Of a stretch of 63,151 nucleotides of DNA, positions 24,291-34,023 are shown one piece after another; the first letter of the stretch is position 1; each line of letters starts with the position of its first letter. A program made the translations under genes and the position numbers. The notes below the pieces were generated by a model. It saw only the letters and a program-made list of their open reading frames with translations, did no database searches and was not told the DNA's origin. This DNA comes from Pseudomonas viridiflava (GTDB lineage Bacteria > Pseudomonadota > Gammaproteobacteria > Pseudomonadales > Pseudomonadaceae). Where the stretch lies: the NCBI RefSeq assembly GCF_900602065.1, contig NZ_UWFN01000245.1, positions 1-63,151 of the forward strand, given 5' to 3'.

Positions 24291-24621
24291 CTTGCGCCTG
24301 CAGGACCTGAGGGTGTTTGCCGACCATCTGGGGTCTCTCCTCCGGGAAATGACAAAGCGAAACCATTGGTGACGTACTTTTGCAGTGTCTATCCACCGAG
24401 CGGGAAGCTTCCTACTGATAAAAACAGCGATCGCCTACACGGTCTGAATATTGCTAGGAGATCGCATAGCTGACGATTTCTGCACTGGCGCCATTTAGGA
24501 AGCGCTGGGCGGCTATCGTAATTCAATCAATAACATGGCATTTTGCCGGTAGCGTTTTTTCAAAGACATCCGGGATGGTTTCTGCCATTTCTGTTCGATG
24601 TTCTGGGGGAGTAGGTCGGTC

Positions 24622-26679
24622 ATGTACAGTCTTTTGTCACCTGGTATGCGCATGCTTAGCCGTTTTGGTTTCGCGCGTAAGTTTCAGATGCTGTTCCTTC
24701 TGTTCATGCTGCCGCTGGTGGGTAGCCTGTGGATGATCGGTCAGGACTACCGCAGTAAGCTCGCGACGATCTCGGGCGAACGTTCGGGTGTCACTCAGTT
24801 GCTGGCGCTGGATCAGGTGGATGCCGAGCTTTCTCATCAGCGCGACAATGCTGCACGCTGGAAGGCCTCCGATATCCTCAAGGAACCTACGCCCGCTGCC
24901 AAGGCTGCAATGAGCTCGATGGATGCCGCAGGCCCGCGTATTACGCAGGCGCTTGAGGCGCTGGGTACTACGCTCAAAAGCGAAGACGCCAGCGCCGACG
25001 CGCTCAAGCGTTATGACACCCTCAAAGCTTCGGTCACCGGCATGGACATCGCATCGCTGCGAACCGTGGGCTGGTGGCCGGACGGCTATGACCGATTCAC
25101 TAATGCCCTGGCCAATGTGCAAGCCTTACGCGAGCAGATCGCCACGGACAGCGGCCTGATCCTTGATCCATGGCTGGAGACCTATCTGTTGATGCAGATG
25201 TCGACTCAGCAGGTACCGGAATTGATCGAGCGTATTGGTCGTATGGCCAGTATCGGTCAGACCTCGGTGGTCACCGGGCAATTCAGCCTGCAAAGCCGCT
25301 TGCAGATGCGCGAGCTGCGTGGACGTATCTCCGATGCTCAGACTCAACTGATCAAGGCCGGGGATTTCCTGAAAGCGAAACTGCCTGCGGAAATGAAACC
25401 GTGGGCAGACAATTACGACGCCGTTATGCAGCGCTTGAACGTTGAATTGAAGGTGCTGGATGACGGGGTGTTTGACGGCACCATCAAACTTGACGCGCCT
25501 GCGTTCGAGCGCAGCGTGGATACTTTGCTCAACGATCTGGCGAGCCTGCGCAACCAGTCGTTGCAGTCACTGGACAGTCGCCTGGCCCATTACCACAACA
25601 AATCCAACATGCAGTTCATCCCCATGGGTATCTGCTTTGGCGTGCTGCTGCTGGCTGCGCTTTATCTGTTTGCGTGCCTGCAGGCATCGATCCGTCGCAG
25701 TGCCAGCGGTATCACTACGTTGGCGGAGTCCCTGCGTGACGGCAATCTGTTGGTGCAGGTGGAAGTACAGGGACGTGATGAGCTGGCTGCGATCAGCACT
25801 GCATTGAACGTTGCTGTGGTGCAGTTGCGCACCAGTTTGCTGGGCGTCAACCATGAAACCAAGCAACTGGGCAGCGCGGTGTTGACCCTCAATACGCAAT
25901 CGAGCGGCACGCTGACCGAAGTTGAAGAGCAGCAGTATCAGATCAGTCAGATTGCCGCAGCAGCGACCGAGCTGGCGGCGACCTCGCAGGGCGTGGCAAA
26001 AAGTTGTGAGCAGGCGTCTGACAGCGCCCGGCATACGCGCCAGATCGCTGAAGAGAGCAGCCGCGACAGTCAGCGCACGACCACGAGTATCCAGCAGCTC
26101 AATCAGCGCCTGACGGATACCGCTGCGGCGCTGGGCCGAGTCAGCGAGCAGGGGCAACAGATTCAGTCGGTCGTCGATGCGATTCGCGGGATTGCTGAAC
26201 AGACCAACCTCTTGGCGCTCAACGCAGCCATCGAGGCAGCGCGAGCGGGTGAGCAGGGCCGTGGTTTTGCGGTAGTCGCTGATGAGGTTCGCAGCCTGTC
26301 GCAGCGTACTCAGGTTTCCACGGCGGAAATTGCCAGCACCGTCGACAGCCTGCGCTCGACTGTGAGCCAGGCCGTGGGCTTGATGGAGTCGGCGTGCGGT
26401 CAGGCGGTCAACGATGCGCAGTCGGTGACCGATCTGGGCGAGCGTTTGGTTGAGATCGCCAGTGCGGTGCAGGGCGTTACCGATACCCTGGCGCAGATTT
26501 CGACTGCGGTTGAAGAGCAGGCCAGTACTGCTGATGAAGTCAGCGGCAATATCCAGCAGGTCGACCAAGCCGCAGGGCGCTTGCTCGACGGTGCTCGCGC
26601 AGTGAATCAGGCTGCTGACACGCTGAGCAAAGGCAGCCGTGCGTTGAGCGACAACACCTCGCGCTTTCAGCTGGATTGA
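24622..26679 (+). CDS. Methyl-accepting chemotaxis protein
   Basis: 685 residues from the ATG at 24622, with AGGT and GGGGGAG upstream. A first membrane helix ([20 protein letters not shown]) lies near residue 20-40. A periplasmic helical ligand-binding region of about 290 residues (longer than a classical four-helix bundle) follows, then a second helix ([23 protein letters not shown]) and HAMP. The signalling hairpin has the invariant tip ..[40 protein letters not shown]. It senses an unknown small molecule and controls CheA. It has no CheR-tethering pentapeptide. It is isolated from other chemotaxis genes. Confidence 0.93.
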   Translation: MYSLLSPGMRMLSRFGFARKFQMLFLLFMLPLVGSLWMIGQDYRSKLATISGERSGVTQLLALDQVDAELSHQRDNAARWKASDILKEPTPAAKAAMSSMDAAGPRITQALEALGTTLKSEDASADALKRYDTLKASVTGMDIASLRTVGWWPDGYDRFTNALANVQALREQIATDSGLILDPWLETYLLMQMSTQQVPELIERIGRMASIGQTSVVTGQFSLQSRLQMRELRGRISDAQTQLIKAGDFLKAKLPAEMKPWADNYDAVMQRLNVELKVLDDGVFDGTIKLDAPAFERSVDTLLNDLASLRNQSLQSLDSRLAHYHNKSNMQFIPMGICFGVLLLAALYLFACLQASIRRSASGITTLAESLRDGNLLVQVEVQGRDELAAISTALNVAVVQLRTSLLGVNHETKQLGSAVLTLNTQSSGTLTEVEEQQYQISQIAAAATELAATSQGVAKSCEQASDSARHTRQIAEESSRDSQRTTTSIQQLNQRLTDTAAALGRVSEQGQQIQSVVDAIRGIAEQTNLLALNAAIEAARAGEQGRGFAVVADEVRSLSQRTQVSTAEIASTVDSLRSTVSQAVGLMESACGQAVNDAQSVTDLGERLVEIASAVQGVTDTLAQISTAVEEQASTADEVSGNIQQVDQAAGRLLDGARAVNQAADTLSKGSRALSDNTSRFQLD

Positions 26680-26692
26680 GGGTTGAGTAAGA

Positions 26693-26719
26693 CCCGCCCC
26701 CGAGCAATTCGGGGGCGGG
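26693..26719 (+). terminator. GC-rich hairpin after the chemoreceptor gene
   Basis: CCCGCCCCCGA-GCAAT-TCGGGGGCGGG, 11 perfect pairs 13 bases after the stop at 26679. No T run follows, so it may be a weak or RNA-stabilising element rather than a full intrinsic terminator. Confidence 0.6.
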
Positions 26720-26774
26720 GGAAGTGTCTGCTGAGTCTCCCGGTGCCGACTCCATCTAAATTGAACGTATTTTC

Positions 26775-26864
26775 TGTTGGAGCGAGGCTTGCCCGCGAAG
26801 AACGATAATGTGGTTTGTCTGGCATACCGCATCAACTGATTCGCGGGCAAGCCTCGCTCCAACA
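26775..26864. repeat. REP-type inverted repeat (GAGGCTTGCCCGCGAA core)
   Basis: TGTTGGAGCGAGGCTTGCCC.. pairs perfectly with ..GGGCAAGCCTCGCTCCAACA over about 26 bases around a 38-base loop. Core different from the other REP elements in the window. Confidence 0.85.
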
Positions 26865-26919
26865 GGGGGATAGAGGAGCCTTTTGGTGTTCTGTTTTAGG
26901 CAACAATAAATTCATTCTG

Positions 26920-27185
26920 TAATATTGGTGCGTGTCCTCTCCCTACCCATACTCGAACTGCACCCCGACGCCACCAGCCGGGGGCGAAAGGCCGGATCTG
27001 CTGACGGAGCAACCCTCACAAGGGGCGTCATAAAGCAGGCGAGAGCATCAATCTTCACCGCTCGCCACACGCGAGTCGCCATGCCTGACATGGACTTTGA
27101 ATCTGCCCTGGGTGCCGTCGGCACCTCCTGAAAAAACAACAACTATTGGCCAGCCGCATGACGATTGGCCAACAGGTGAGGGGAC
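26920..27185 (+). promoter_or_regulatory. Long structured-looking 5' leader of the DUF3100 gene
   Basis: A TAATAT hexamer at 26920-26925 would start a transcript near 26932, giving a leader of about 255 bases. Helices seen by eye: GACGC at 26967-26971 closing with GCGTC at 27025-27029 around three small hairpins (CCGG/CCGG, TGCT-GACGG-AGCA at 26999-27011, CCCT-CACA-AGGG at 27013-27024); GGCGAG 27038-27043 with CTCGCC 27061-27066; GGTGCC-GTC-GGCACC at 27111-27125; and TTGGCCA 27146-27152 with TGGCCAA 27166-27172, next to the ribosome-binding site. A 16-codon frame, 27081-27131, could be a leader peptide. I recognise no known riboswitch class. Confidence 0.5.
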
Positions 27186-27189
27186 AACC

Positions 27190-28518
27190 ATGCAACATTC
27201 TCACGCCGCGACACTGGGCGAAAATCGTGCCGTTTCATCGACCGTAAAACTGTACATCTGGGCAGCGGTCATTCTGGTGGTGGCCGAGGCAATCGGCGCG
27301 ATCAGTATTCCCCTCGGCCCTGGCAAAGTCGTTCTGCTGCCGATGGTCTGGGCGCTGTTGATCGGTGCGGGTATCGGCATCTTCAGCCGCCGTCTGCCAG
27401 GTCCTATAGGCCTGAGCCTTGGCGATCAGGTACGTTCTGCATCCATTCTGCAACCGGCTCTGTTGGTGTTCATCGCCAAGCTGGGCATGGTCGTCGGCGG
27501 TTCATTGCCGTTGGTATTTGCCTCCGGTTGGGCGTTGTTGTTCCAGGAGTTCGGCCATTTTGTCGGCACCGTGATCCTCGGTCTGCCGGTGGCGCTGATG
27601 CTCGGTATCAAGCGTGAAGCCATCGGCGCAACGTTCTCCGTAGGTCGCGAGCCAAGTCTGGCTATCATCGGCGAGCGCTACGGCATGGACTCCCCGGAGG
27701 GGCGCGGGGTACTCGCTGAATACCTGACCGGGACATTGTTCGGTGCGTTGTTCATTGCCGTTGTTGCAGGCTTCATTACCAGCCTCGGGATCTTCCATCC
27801 CAACTCGCTGGCGATGGGCTCGGGCATCGGTTCAGGCAGCATGATGGCCGCTGCGGCGGGTGCAATCGCTGCTCAGCAGACGCCGGAAGTGGCCAAGGAA
27901 GTCATGGCGCTTGCCGCCGCGTCGAACCTGATCACCACCACTATTGGCACGTACTTCACGCTGTTCATTTCTCTGCCATTGGCGGTCTGGGGCTACCGGG
28001 TTCTTGAGCCGATCATCGGCCGTACCACCAAAGCTTCGGTGATGAACAATGGTCCCAAGCACGACCAGGTATCCCTTGAGGTCAAGGAGCTGGGTTGGGG
28101 CGGACGGATCAGCGCGTGGCTGGCAGCCGGTGCGTTGGCATTGATCGCCAACTATGTGGGCTACAAGACGCTGTCGCCTGCCGCCTTTGGCGGTATCGCG
28201 GTGATGATCCTGGCGGTTTTCATCGGCGAGATGATCTGCGTTGCCCTGCGCCGCAAGATCCCGGCGGTGTGCACCGTGTCGATTGTCGCGATGTTCATGA
28301 CCTCTCCAGCATGCCCTTGGGCGGCTGAGATTGCGCAGATGGTTGGCTCGATCAACATGCTTGCAGTGATCACACCGATGCTGGCTTTCGCCGGTTTGTC
28401 GGTGGCCAAGGACCTGCCAGCGTTCCGCCTGTTGGGCTGGCGCATCGTGCTGGTGTCGTTCCTGGCTAACTTTGGTACGTTCATTGGTGCTGTGCTGATC
28501 GCTGAGTTCTTTCACTAG
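27190..28518 (+). CDS. DUF3100 integral membrane protein, probable transporter
   Basis: 442 residues from the ATG at 27190, with GAGGGG about six bases upstream. It has about ten to twelve hydrophobic segments. Conserved-looking motifs are LLFQEFGHFVGTVILGLPVALMLGIKREAIGATFSVGREPSLAIIGERYG and GSGIGSGSMMAAAAGAIAAQQ, a glycine-rich re-entrant-like loop. DUF3100 proteins are uncharacterised inner-membrane proteins, often adjacent to M20 amidohydrolases; an M20 gene lies 2.8 kb further on. A strong terminator follows, so it forms its own transcript behind an unusually long leader. Confidence 0.85.
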   Translation: MQHSHAATLGENRAVSSTVKLYIWAAVILVVAEAIGAISIPLGPGKVVLLPMVWALLIGAGIGIFSRRLPGPIGLSLGDQVRSASILQPALLVFIAKLGMVVGGSLPLVFASGWALLFQEFGHFVGTVILGLPVALMLGIKREAIGATFSVGREPSLAIIGERYGMDSPEGRGVLAEYLTGTLFGALFIAVVAGFITSLGIFHPNSLAMGSGIGSGSMMAAAAGAIAAQQTPEVAKEVMALAAASNLITTTIGTYFTLFISLPLAVWGYRVLEPIIGRTTKASVMNNGPKHDQVSLEVKELGWGGRISAWLAAGALALIANYVGYKTLSPAAFGGIAVMILAVFIGEMICVALRRKIPAVCTVSIVAMFMTSPACPWAAEIAQMVGSINMLAVITPMLAFAGLSVAKDLPAFRLLGWRIVLVSFLANFGTFIGAVLIAEFFH

Positions 28519-28536
28519 GCATTGAGCAGTTGGCAA

Positions 28537-28573
28537 TAAAAACGCCGGGCAGATCGAATCTGCCCGGCGTTTT
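28537..28573 (+). terminator. Terminator of the DUF3100 gene
   Basis: AACGCCGGGCAGAT-CGA-ATCTGCCCGGCGTT with flanking A and T runs, about 13 perfect pairs, ending TTTTG. It lies 18 bases after the stop codon. Confidence 0.92.
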
Positions 28574-28624
28574 GTTTGCGGTAAGCACCGCACAGGCTGG
28601 TCACCATCTCAAAGTCATGAAGGC

Positions 28625-28720
28625 CTGTGGGACCGAATTTATTCGGGAAGGCGGTATTTCAGGCAATACACCTGGTGTGGATGTGCCGGCCCTTTCGCGA
28701 ATAAATTCGCATCCCACAGA
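28625..28720. repeat. REP-type inverted repeat (GAATTTATTCG core)
   Basis: CTGTGGGACCGAATTTATTC.. against ..GAATAAATTCGCATCCCACAG around a loop of about 50 bases. It is a variant of the TGTGGGA element family, between the DUF3100 and LysR genes. Confidence 0.8.
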
Positions 28721-28771
28721 GATGCATTCCAAACACACTTCTTGGCCTTTAGCCGAAGGAGTGTTAACCGA

Positions 28772-29686
28772 TCACATTCCCAACGCCTGCTCCACCAGCC
28801 AGTCATGCACCGCCCGACGGGCCGGGGTTTGCAGGGCGCCTTCGCGGTAGACCAGCACGTACTTCTTGCGCGCTGCAATCGGGTGGCCGAACGGGATGAT
28901 CAGCGAGCCTTCCTCCAGCTCATTGGTGATCAGCGCCTTGCGCGCAATGGCCACGCCCATGCCCATGATCGCCGCTTCAATGGTCAGGTGATTGCGATTG
29001 AACGTGTGACCGCGACGCACATCAACGCCTGATGCACCGATAGCGTTCAGATAAAACTCCCACTCGGCATACTCATAGCTGCCGCGCCAGGCCGTAATGT
29101 CGTGCAGCAATGGGTAATGCACCAGTTGGCTCGGTGTATCCAGCGGTGGCTTGCCGGCTTGCAAGGCGGGCGAGCAGACCGGGAACAACTCCTCTTCCAG
29201 TAATGAAGTGGTCATCAACCCCGGATAACTGCCGTCGTTGAGGTCAATCGCCAGGTCAAAATCGTCATCACGCAAAGAGCCGCTGCTGTCCTCGGCAATG
29301 ATTCGTAGCTGAATGTCGGGAAACGCCTGCTCCAGTTGCGGCAGGCGTGGCATCAGCCATTTGCTCAGGAACGAAGGAATACAACGCAGCTTGAACACAC
29401 CGCCGATGCGTCCCGAGTGCAGCAGCCGCAGTTCATCATCAATACGGCTGTGAACCTCGTTGGCAACGATAGCCAGCCGCTGCCCTTCAGCGGTCAGCTC
29501 AAGACCACGACCGACCCGATGGAACAGCGCAAAGCCCAGCCGCTCTTCGAGCTGACGCATTTGCTGGCTGATGGCGCCGGGCGTTACGTGCAGTTCGTCC
29601 GCGCAGCGGGTAAACGACAGGTGCCGGGCGGCACAGGCGAAAACCTGAAGCCATGCGTGCATTTGCGCGTTGAGGATTTTGCTCAT
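28772..29686 (-). CDS. LysR-family regulator (GcvA-like)
   Basis: 304 residues. The N-terminal winged helix (about 8-67) reads [57 protein letters not shown], close to GcvA-type regulators. A periplasmic-binding-like effector domain follows from about residue 92. It is divergent from the L-serine dehydratase gene, with 129 bases between starts, so it most likely controls serine or glycine catabolism. A REP element lies downstream. Confidence 0.9.
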   Translation of the reverse strand: MSKILNAQMHAWLQVFACAARHLSFTRCADELHVTPGAISQQMRQLEERLGFALFHRVGRGLELTAEGQRLAIVANEVHSRIDDELRLLHSGRIGGVFKLRCIPSFLSKWLMPRLPQLEQAFPDIQLRIIAEDSSGSLRDDDFDLAIDLNDGSYPGLMTTSLLEEELFPVCSPALQAGKPPLDTPSQLVHYPLLHDITAWRGSYEYAEWEFYLNAIGASGVDVRRGHTFNRNHLTIEAAIMGMGVAIARKALITNELEEGSLIIPFGHPIAARKKYVLVYREGALQTPARRAVHDWLVEQALGM

Positions 29687-29815
29687 CTATCAGTTCTGCT
29701 TAACCGTGGCTTAGGAAGTTTCGTTTGTGGATCGTTTGGCTGGAGCCTAAAAATACCAGCACATAACAAAGTGTCTTTCGAGGCCTACAAGCCTCTCACG
29801 AATCGAGCTAACCGT

Positions 29816-31192
29816 ATGGCTATCAGCGTCTTCGACATGTTCAAAATCGGCATCGGCCCCTCCAGTTCGCACACAGTAGGGCCAATGCGTGCTGCTGCAA
29901 TCTTCAGTGTGCAACTGCGCGAGCTGGGCCTGCTGAACAAGGTCGAGCGTGTCGAGGTACGTTTGTATGGCTCGCTGTCGGCCACCGGCATCGGCCACGG
30001 CAGCGACCGTGCAACGGTTATTGGTCTGATGGGCGAATGGCCTGACCAGGTTGACCCGGCGCTGGTAGCACCCCGAGTAGATGCCGTACTTGAGCAACAA
30101 GTTCTGCTGCTGGGCGGTGAGCAGCGCATTACCTTCGACTGGCAGCGCGACATGCGCCTGCTGGAAGAGAGCCTGCCTTATCACCCTAACGGCATGACGC
30201 TCTGCGCCTATGGTGCCACTGGTGAAGTGTATGAGCAGACTTATTATTCGGTCGGCGGTGGTTTCGTTGTTGATGCCGAACAGGCCGCCAGCGGCGTTCT
30301 GGATAGCGATACTACCGAGTTGCCTTACGATTTCTCCAGCGGTGCCCAGCTGCTGCGCCTGTGCAAAAAACATGGCCTGAGCATTTCTGCGCTGATGATG
30401 GAGAACGAGAAAGTCTGGCGTACCGAAGCGGAAATCCGCTCGCGGATTCTGCACATCTGGGGCGCCATGCAGGACTGCGTAAACAAAGGGCTGCGCGAAG
30501 AAGGGATCTTGCCCGGTGGCCTGAATGTGCGGCGTCGTGCGTTCAAACTGCACCGTAGCCTGCAGGAACTGGGCAAGCCCAACGTGATCAGCTCGACCCT
30601 CAGCGCCATGGAGTGGGTCAACCTGTTCGCCCTGGCAGTCAACGAAGAAAACGCTGCAGGCGGGCGCATGGTGACAGCGCCTACCAACGGCGCAGCAGGG
30701 ATCATCCCGGCGGTGCTGCACTACTTTATGAAATTCAATCCGGATGCCACTGAAGATGACGTTGTGCGGTTCTTTTTGAGCGCGGCGGCGGTGGGCATTC
30801 TGTGTAAGAAGAACGCGTCGATTTCCGGTGCTGAAGTGGGCTGTCAGGGCGAAGTGGGGTCGGCCTGTGCCATGGCTGCTGCGGGCTTGGCCGAGATTCT
30901 CGGCGCTACGCCTGAGCAGGTTGAAAACGCTGCGGAGATTGGTCTGGAACATAACCTTGGCCTGACTTGCGACCCGGTTGGCGGGCTGGTGCAAATACCC
31001 TGTATCGAGCGCAACGCAATTGCTGCCGTGAAAGCGATCAACGCTGCACAAATGGCCATGCGTGGCGACGGCGAGCATTTCATCTCCCTGGACCACGCCA
31101 TCCGCACCATGCGCGACACCGGCGCGGACATGCTTGAGAAGTACAAGGAAACGTCACGCGGCGGGTTGGCGGTGAAGTGGGTGGAGTGCTGA
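29816..31192 (+). CDS. sdaA: L-serine ammonia-lyase (L-serine dehydratase), iron-sulfur type
   Basis: 458 residues from the ATG at 29816 ([24 protein letters not shown]), the standard single-chain length. Beta domain first, with [10 protein letters not shown]; alpha domain second, with [19 protein letters not shown] and the [4Fe-4S] cysteines in [16 protein letters not shown] and [13 protein letters not shown]. It converts L-serine to pyruvate and ammonia in the cytoplasm and is oxygen sensitive. The symbol could equally be sdaB. The gene is divergent from a GcvA-like LysR gene, which is the probable regulator. Confidence 0.95.
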   Translation: MAISVFDMFKIGIGPSSSHTVGPMRAAAIFSVQLRELGLLNKVERVEVRLYGSLSATGIGHGSDRATVIGLMGEWPDQVDPALVAPRVDAVLEQQVLLLGGEQRITFDWQRDMRLLEESLPYHPNGMTLCAYGATGEVYEQTYYSVGGGFVVDAEQAASGVLDSDTTELPYDFSSGAQLLRLCKKHGLSISALMMENEKVWRTEAEIRSRILHIWGAMQDCVNKGLREEGILPGGLNVRRRAFKLHRSLQELGKPNVISSTLSAMEWVNLFALAVNEENAAGGRMVTAPTNGAAGIIPAVLHYFMKFNPDATEDDVVRFFLSAAAVGILCKKNASISGAEVGCQGEVGSACAMAAAGLAEILGATPEQVENAAEIGLEHNLGLTCDPVGGLVQIPCIERNAIAAVKAINAAQMAMRGDGEHFISLDHAIRTMRDTGADMLEKYKETSRGGLAVKWVEC

Positions 31193-31214
31193 ATTGATTT
31201 GAAATGCGATCTCA

Positions 31215-31306
31215 TGTGGGAGCGAATTCATTCGCGAAGAGGCCGGTACATCCGATGAACGTTTATCGGATGTGCCTACGCTTTCGCGAATGAATTCGCT
31301 CCCACA
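31215..31306. repeat. REP-type inverted repeat (GAATTCATTCGCGAA core)
   Basis: TGTGGGAGCGAATTCATTCG.. pairs with ..CGAATGAATTCGCTCCCACA over 24 bases around a loop of about 44 bases. The same element recurs at 62644-62732 and at the right edge of the window (63077 on). Confidence 0.9.
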
Positions 31307-31339
31307 GGGTTTCTGACAACCAGGGCAATCAGTTCCTGA

Positions 31340-32497
31340 TCAGCTCGCAGCCAACTCCTGCTCCACCAGCTTCGTCCACACCGCCACGCCCGCGCCGATC
31401 ACTTGATCGTTGAAGTCGTAATACGGGTTGTGCAGCGCCGCTGAAGGTTTTTCGCCGTCCACGCCCAGCCAGATGTAAGCGCCGGGGCGGGCCTGGAGCA
31501 TGTAGGCAAAGTCTTCGGAGGCCATGGACGGGTTGCAACCCCATTGCACGTTTTCCTCACCCACCGCCGTGATGGCCGCACGACGAATCGTGGCCGCTGC
31601 ATCGACGTTGTTCTCGGTAACCGGATAGCCGACTTTGTAAGCCAGCTTGCCCGTCACGCCGAAGGCGACTGGCAGTTGCTCGACGAATTCGCCAATCAAC
31701 TTTTCGACCTTGTCACGCACCGGGGTTTGCAGGCAGCGCACGGTACCGCGCAGGACTGCCGTTTCCGGGATCACGTTGATCGCTTCACCGGCGTTGAACT
31801 GCGTGATGCTGACCACCGCCGAGTCCAGTGGCGAAAGTCGGCGGGCCACGATGGTCTGCAGGCCCAGCACCAACTGCGCAGCGGCAACAATCGGGTCAGC
31901 CCCTTTGTCCGGCATGGCAGCATGACTGCCTTTGCCGGTCAGGGTGATTTCGAAGGTGTCCAGCGAAGCCATCATCGGCCCCGGATTGATGATCACTTGC
32001 CCGGCAGGGGCGCCCGGCCAGTTATGCAGGCCGTAGATAGCGTCCATTGGGAAGCGTTCGAACAACCCGTCGTCGATCATTTTGCCCGCGCCACCGAGGT
32101 TTTCCTCAGCAGGCTGGAACACGAAATACACGGTGCCTTTGAAGTTGCGGGTCTCGCTCAGGTGGCGAGCGGTGGCCAGCAAAATCGCGGTGTGACCGTC
32201 ATGACCGCAGGCATGCATGCAGCCCTTGTGTGTGGACGCGTGGGAGTGGGTGCCCAGCTCCTGAATCGGCAGGGCGTCCATGTCGGCACGAATGCCGATG
32301 CTTGGGCCTTCACCGGTCCGCAAGGTACCGACCACGCCCGTACCGCCCAGGCCACGATGCACTTCAATGCCAAAGCTTTCGAGCAACTGCGCAACGCGCT
32401 CGGAGGTGCGCAGTTCTTCAAAGCCCAGTTCCGGGGCTGAATGGAAGTCGCGACGCCATAGCGTGGCGTCTTCGATCAACGTTTGGGATAGCTTCAT
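31340..32497 (-). CDS. M20 aminoacylase-family amidohydrolase (HipO/AbgB type)
   Basis: 385 residues from the ATG at 32497, preferred over a GTG three codons upstream because GGAG lies eight bases before it. Metal-binding residues of the M20D group are visible: GCMHACGHDGH, QPAEENLGGA, GLHNWP and a late PSMASEDFAYM. It hydrolyses an N-acyl or N-aminoacyl amide (hippurate or N-acetyl amino acid hydrolases are relatives). It is the last gene of a three-gene minus-strand operon, five bases after the aldehyde dehydrogenase stop. Confidence 0.88.
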   Translation of the reverse strand: MKLSQTLIEDATLWRRDFHSAPELGFEELRTSERVAQLLESFGIEVHRGLGGTGVVGTLRTGEGPSIGIRADMDALPIQELGTHSHASTHKGCMHACGHDGHTAILLATARHLSETRNFKGTVYFVFQPAEENLGGAGKMIDDGLFERFPMDAIYGLHNWPGAPAGQVIINPGPMMASLDTFEITLTGKGSHAAMPDKGADPIVAAAQLVLGLQTIVARRLSPLDSAVVSITQFNAGEAINVIPETAVLRGTVRCLQTPVRDKVEKLIGEFVEQLPVAFGVTGKLAYKVGYPVTENNVDAAATIRRAAITAVGEENVQWGCNPSMASEDFAYMLQARPGAYIWLGVDGEKPSAALHNPYYDFNDQVIGAGVAVWTKLVEQELAAS

Positions 32498-32502
32498 CAG
32501 TT

Positions 32503-34020
32503 TCACTCCAGGCTCGCGCCGTAACCGAAGCTGACCGCAGGGACGGCAGCCGTTTCAACCCAGACGCTTTTGACTTCGCTGTATTCGCGCAGTGCGTCGA
32601 GGCCCGACGAACGACCGTAGCCGCTGTCGCCGTAGCCGCCGAAGGGCGAGCTGACGTGGATGGTCTTGTAACCGTTGACCCAGAAAGTCCCGGCGCGCAC
32701 TTGTTTGGCGACGCGGTGGGCGCGGCCGACATCGCGAGTCCATACCGCACCGGCCAGACCGAAGCGGCTGTCATTGGCAATGCGGATGGCTTCAGCTTCA
32801 TCTTTGAACGGAATCGCCACGACCACCGGACCGAAGATTTCGTCCTGCGCGCAGTTCAGTGCGTTGTCACCCGCCAGCACCGTTGGGTTGACGTAATAGC
32901 CCGGCACCTTCGGCAGCGGATCAGCATCGACACCCACCAGCTTCGCACCATCCTGGAGCGCGTTTTCGACCATGCTCTTTACGTGTGCATATTGCTTGGC
33001 GTTATTGATCGGGCCGATCTGGGTTTCCGGATCGCTTGGGTCGCCGACCTTGAATTGTTTGCCCGCTGCCGCCAGCGCGGTGGTGAAGCGCTCAAAGATC
33101 GATTCCTGCACCAGCAGACGCGAACCGGATACGCAGCTTTGGCCCGCGCCGGAGAAGATCGCGGCCTGAGCGCCGCGCAGAGCGACTTCCAGATCAGCGT
33201 CTTCAAAGACGATGTTGGCCGACTTGCCGCCCAGTTCCAGTACGCACGGAATGCAACGTTGTGCAGCGGCGCTGGCGATGTGACGACCGGTGGCGGGCGA
33301 ACCTACGAACACCACTTTGCGGATATCTGCTTTGGCGATCAGCGCCTGGCCGATGGTATGGCCGAAACCGGCCACGACGTTGACCAGACCTTTTGGCACA
33401 CCGGCGCGCTCGATCAGAACAGCGACCACTAGAGAGGACAAGGCGGTCAGTTCGGACGGCTTGAGAATCACCGCGTTACCGGCCGTGATCGCCGGTGCGA
33501 TCTGCCAGCCGCAAGTGAAAATCGGCGCGTTCCACGGGGTGATTTGCAGCACTGTGCCCAGTGGTTCGTAGGTGACGTAGTTGAGGTGCGAAGTCGGTAC
33601 CGGGATCACTTCGCCGTGCAGCTTGTCGGCCCAGCCGGCGTAGTACTCGAACATTTCGGCGACTTTTGCCACTTCAACGTTGGCATCGCGAATTGGTTTG
33701 TTGGCCGTGATGGATTCGATCTGCGCCAGATTGGCGGCTTCCTGACGAATCAATGCGCCGACCTGATACATCAAGCGGCCACGGGCCTGAGCAGTCAGGG
33801 CTGCCCACTGGGCCTGGGCGGTTTTGGCCGCTGCGTCGATGGTTGCAACCAGTGATGCGTCGGCATCGGGAAAACTCAGCATCAGGCTGTCGTCGTGGGC
33901 GTTGCGCACTTCCACCGGCTCGCCATGGCCTTCGATGAACTCGCCGCCAACATAGCTGGCGACCGTGTTACGGTCGCCCCAGTATGGTCGCATCAATTCC
34001 AGCAATTTTTGCGTGCTCAT
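32503..34020 (-). CDS. NAD(P)-dependent aldehyde dehydrogenase
   Basis: 505 residues covering a full ALDH fold. TPWNAPIFTCGWQIAPAITAGNAVILKPSELT and VGSPATGRHI bind the cofactor. The catalytic glutamate lies in LELGGKSANIVFEDAD, the nucleophilic cysteine in FSGAGQSCVSGSRLLV, and EIFGPVVVAIPF follows. It oxidises an aldehyde, probably the semialdehyde made by the dehydrogenase encoded just upstream (three-base gap). GGGGAATAACCG precedes the ATG. The true substrate is unknown. Confidence 0.92.
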   Translation of the reverse strand: MSTQKLLELMRPYWGDRNTVASYVGGEFIEGHGEPVEVRNAHDDSLMLSFPDADASLVATIDAAAKTAQAQWAALTAQARGRLMYQVGALIRQEAANLAQIESITANKPIRDANVEVAKVAEMFEYYAGWADKLHGEVIPVPTSHLNYVTYEPLGTVLQITPWNAPIFTCGWQIAPAITAGNAVILKPSELTALSSLVVAVLIERAGVPKGLVNVVAGFGHTIGQALIAKADIRKVVFVGSPATGRHIASAAAQRCIPCVLELGGKSANIVFEDADLEVALRGAQAAIFSGAGQSCVSGSRLLVQESIFERFTTALAAAGKQFKVGDPSDPETQIGPINNAKQYAHVKSMVENALQDGAKLVGVDADPLPKVPGYYVNPTVLAGDNALNCAQDEIFGPVVVAIPFKDEAEAIRIANDSRFGLAGAVWTRDVGRAHRVAKQVRAGTFWVNGYKTIHVSSPFGGYGDSGYGRSSGLDALREYSEVKSVWVETAAVPAVSFGYGASLE

Positions 34021-34023
34021 CGG

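Noticed and set aside
26912..27142. Minus-strand 76-codon frame over the DUF3100 leader
   Set aside because: Overlaps helices and the probable promoter; no start signal or homology.
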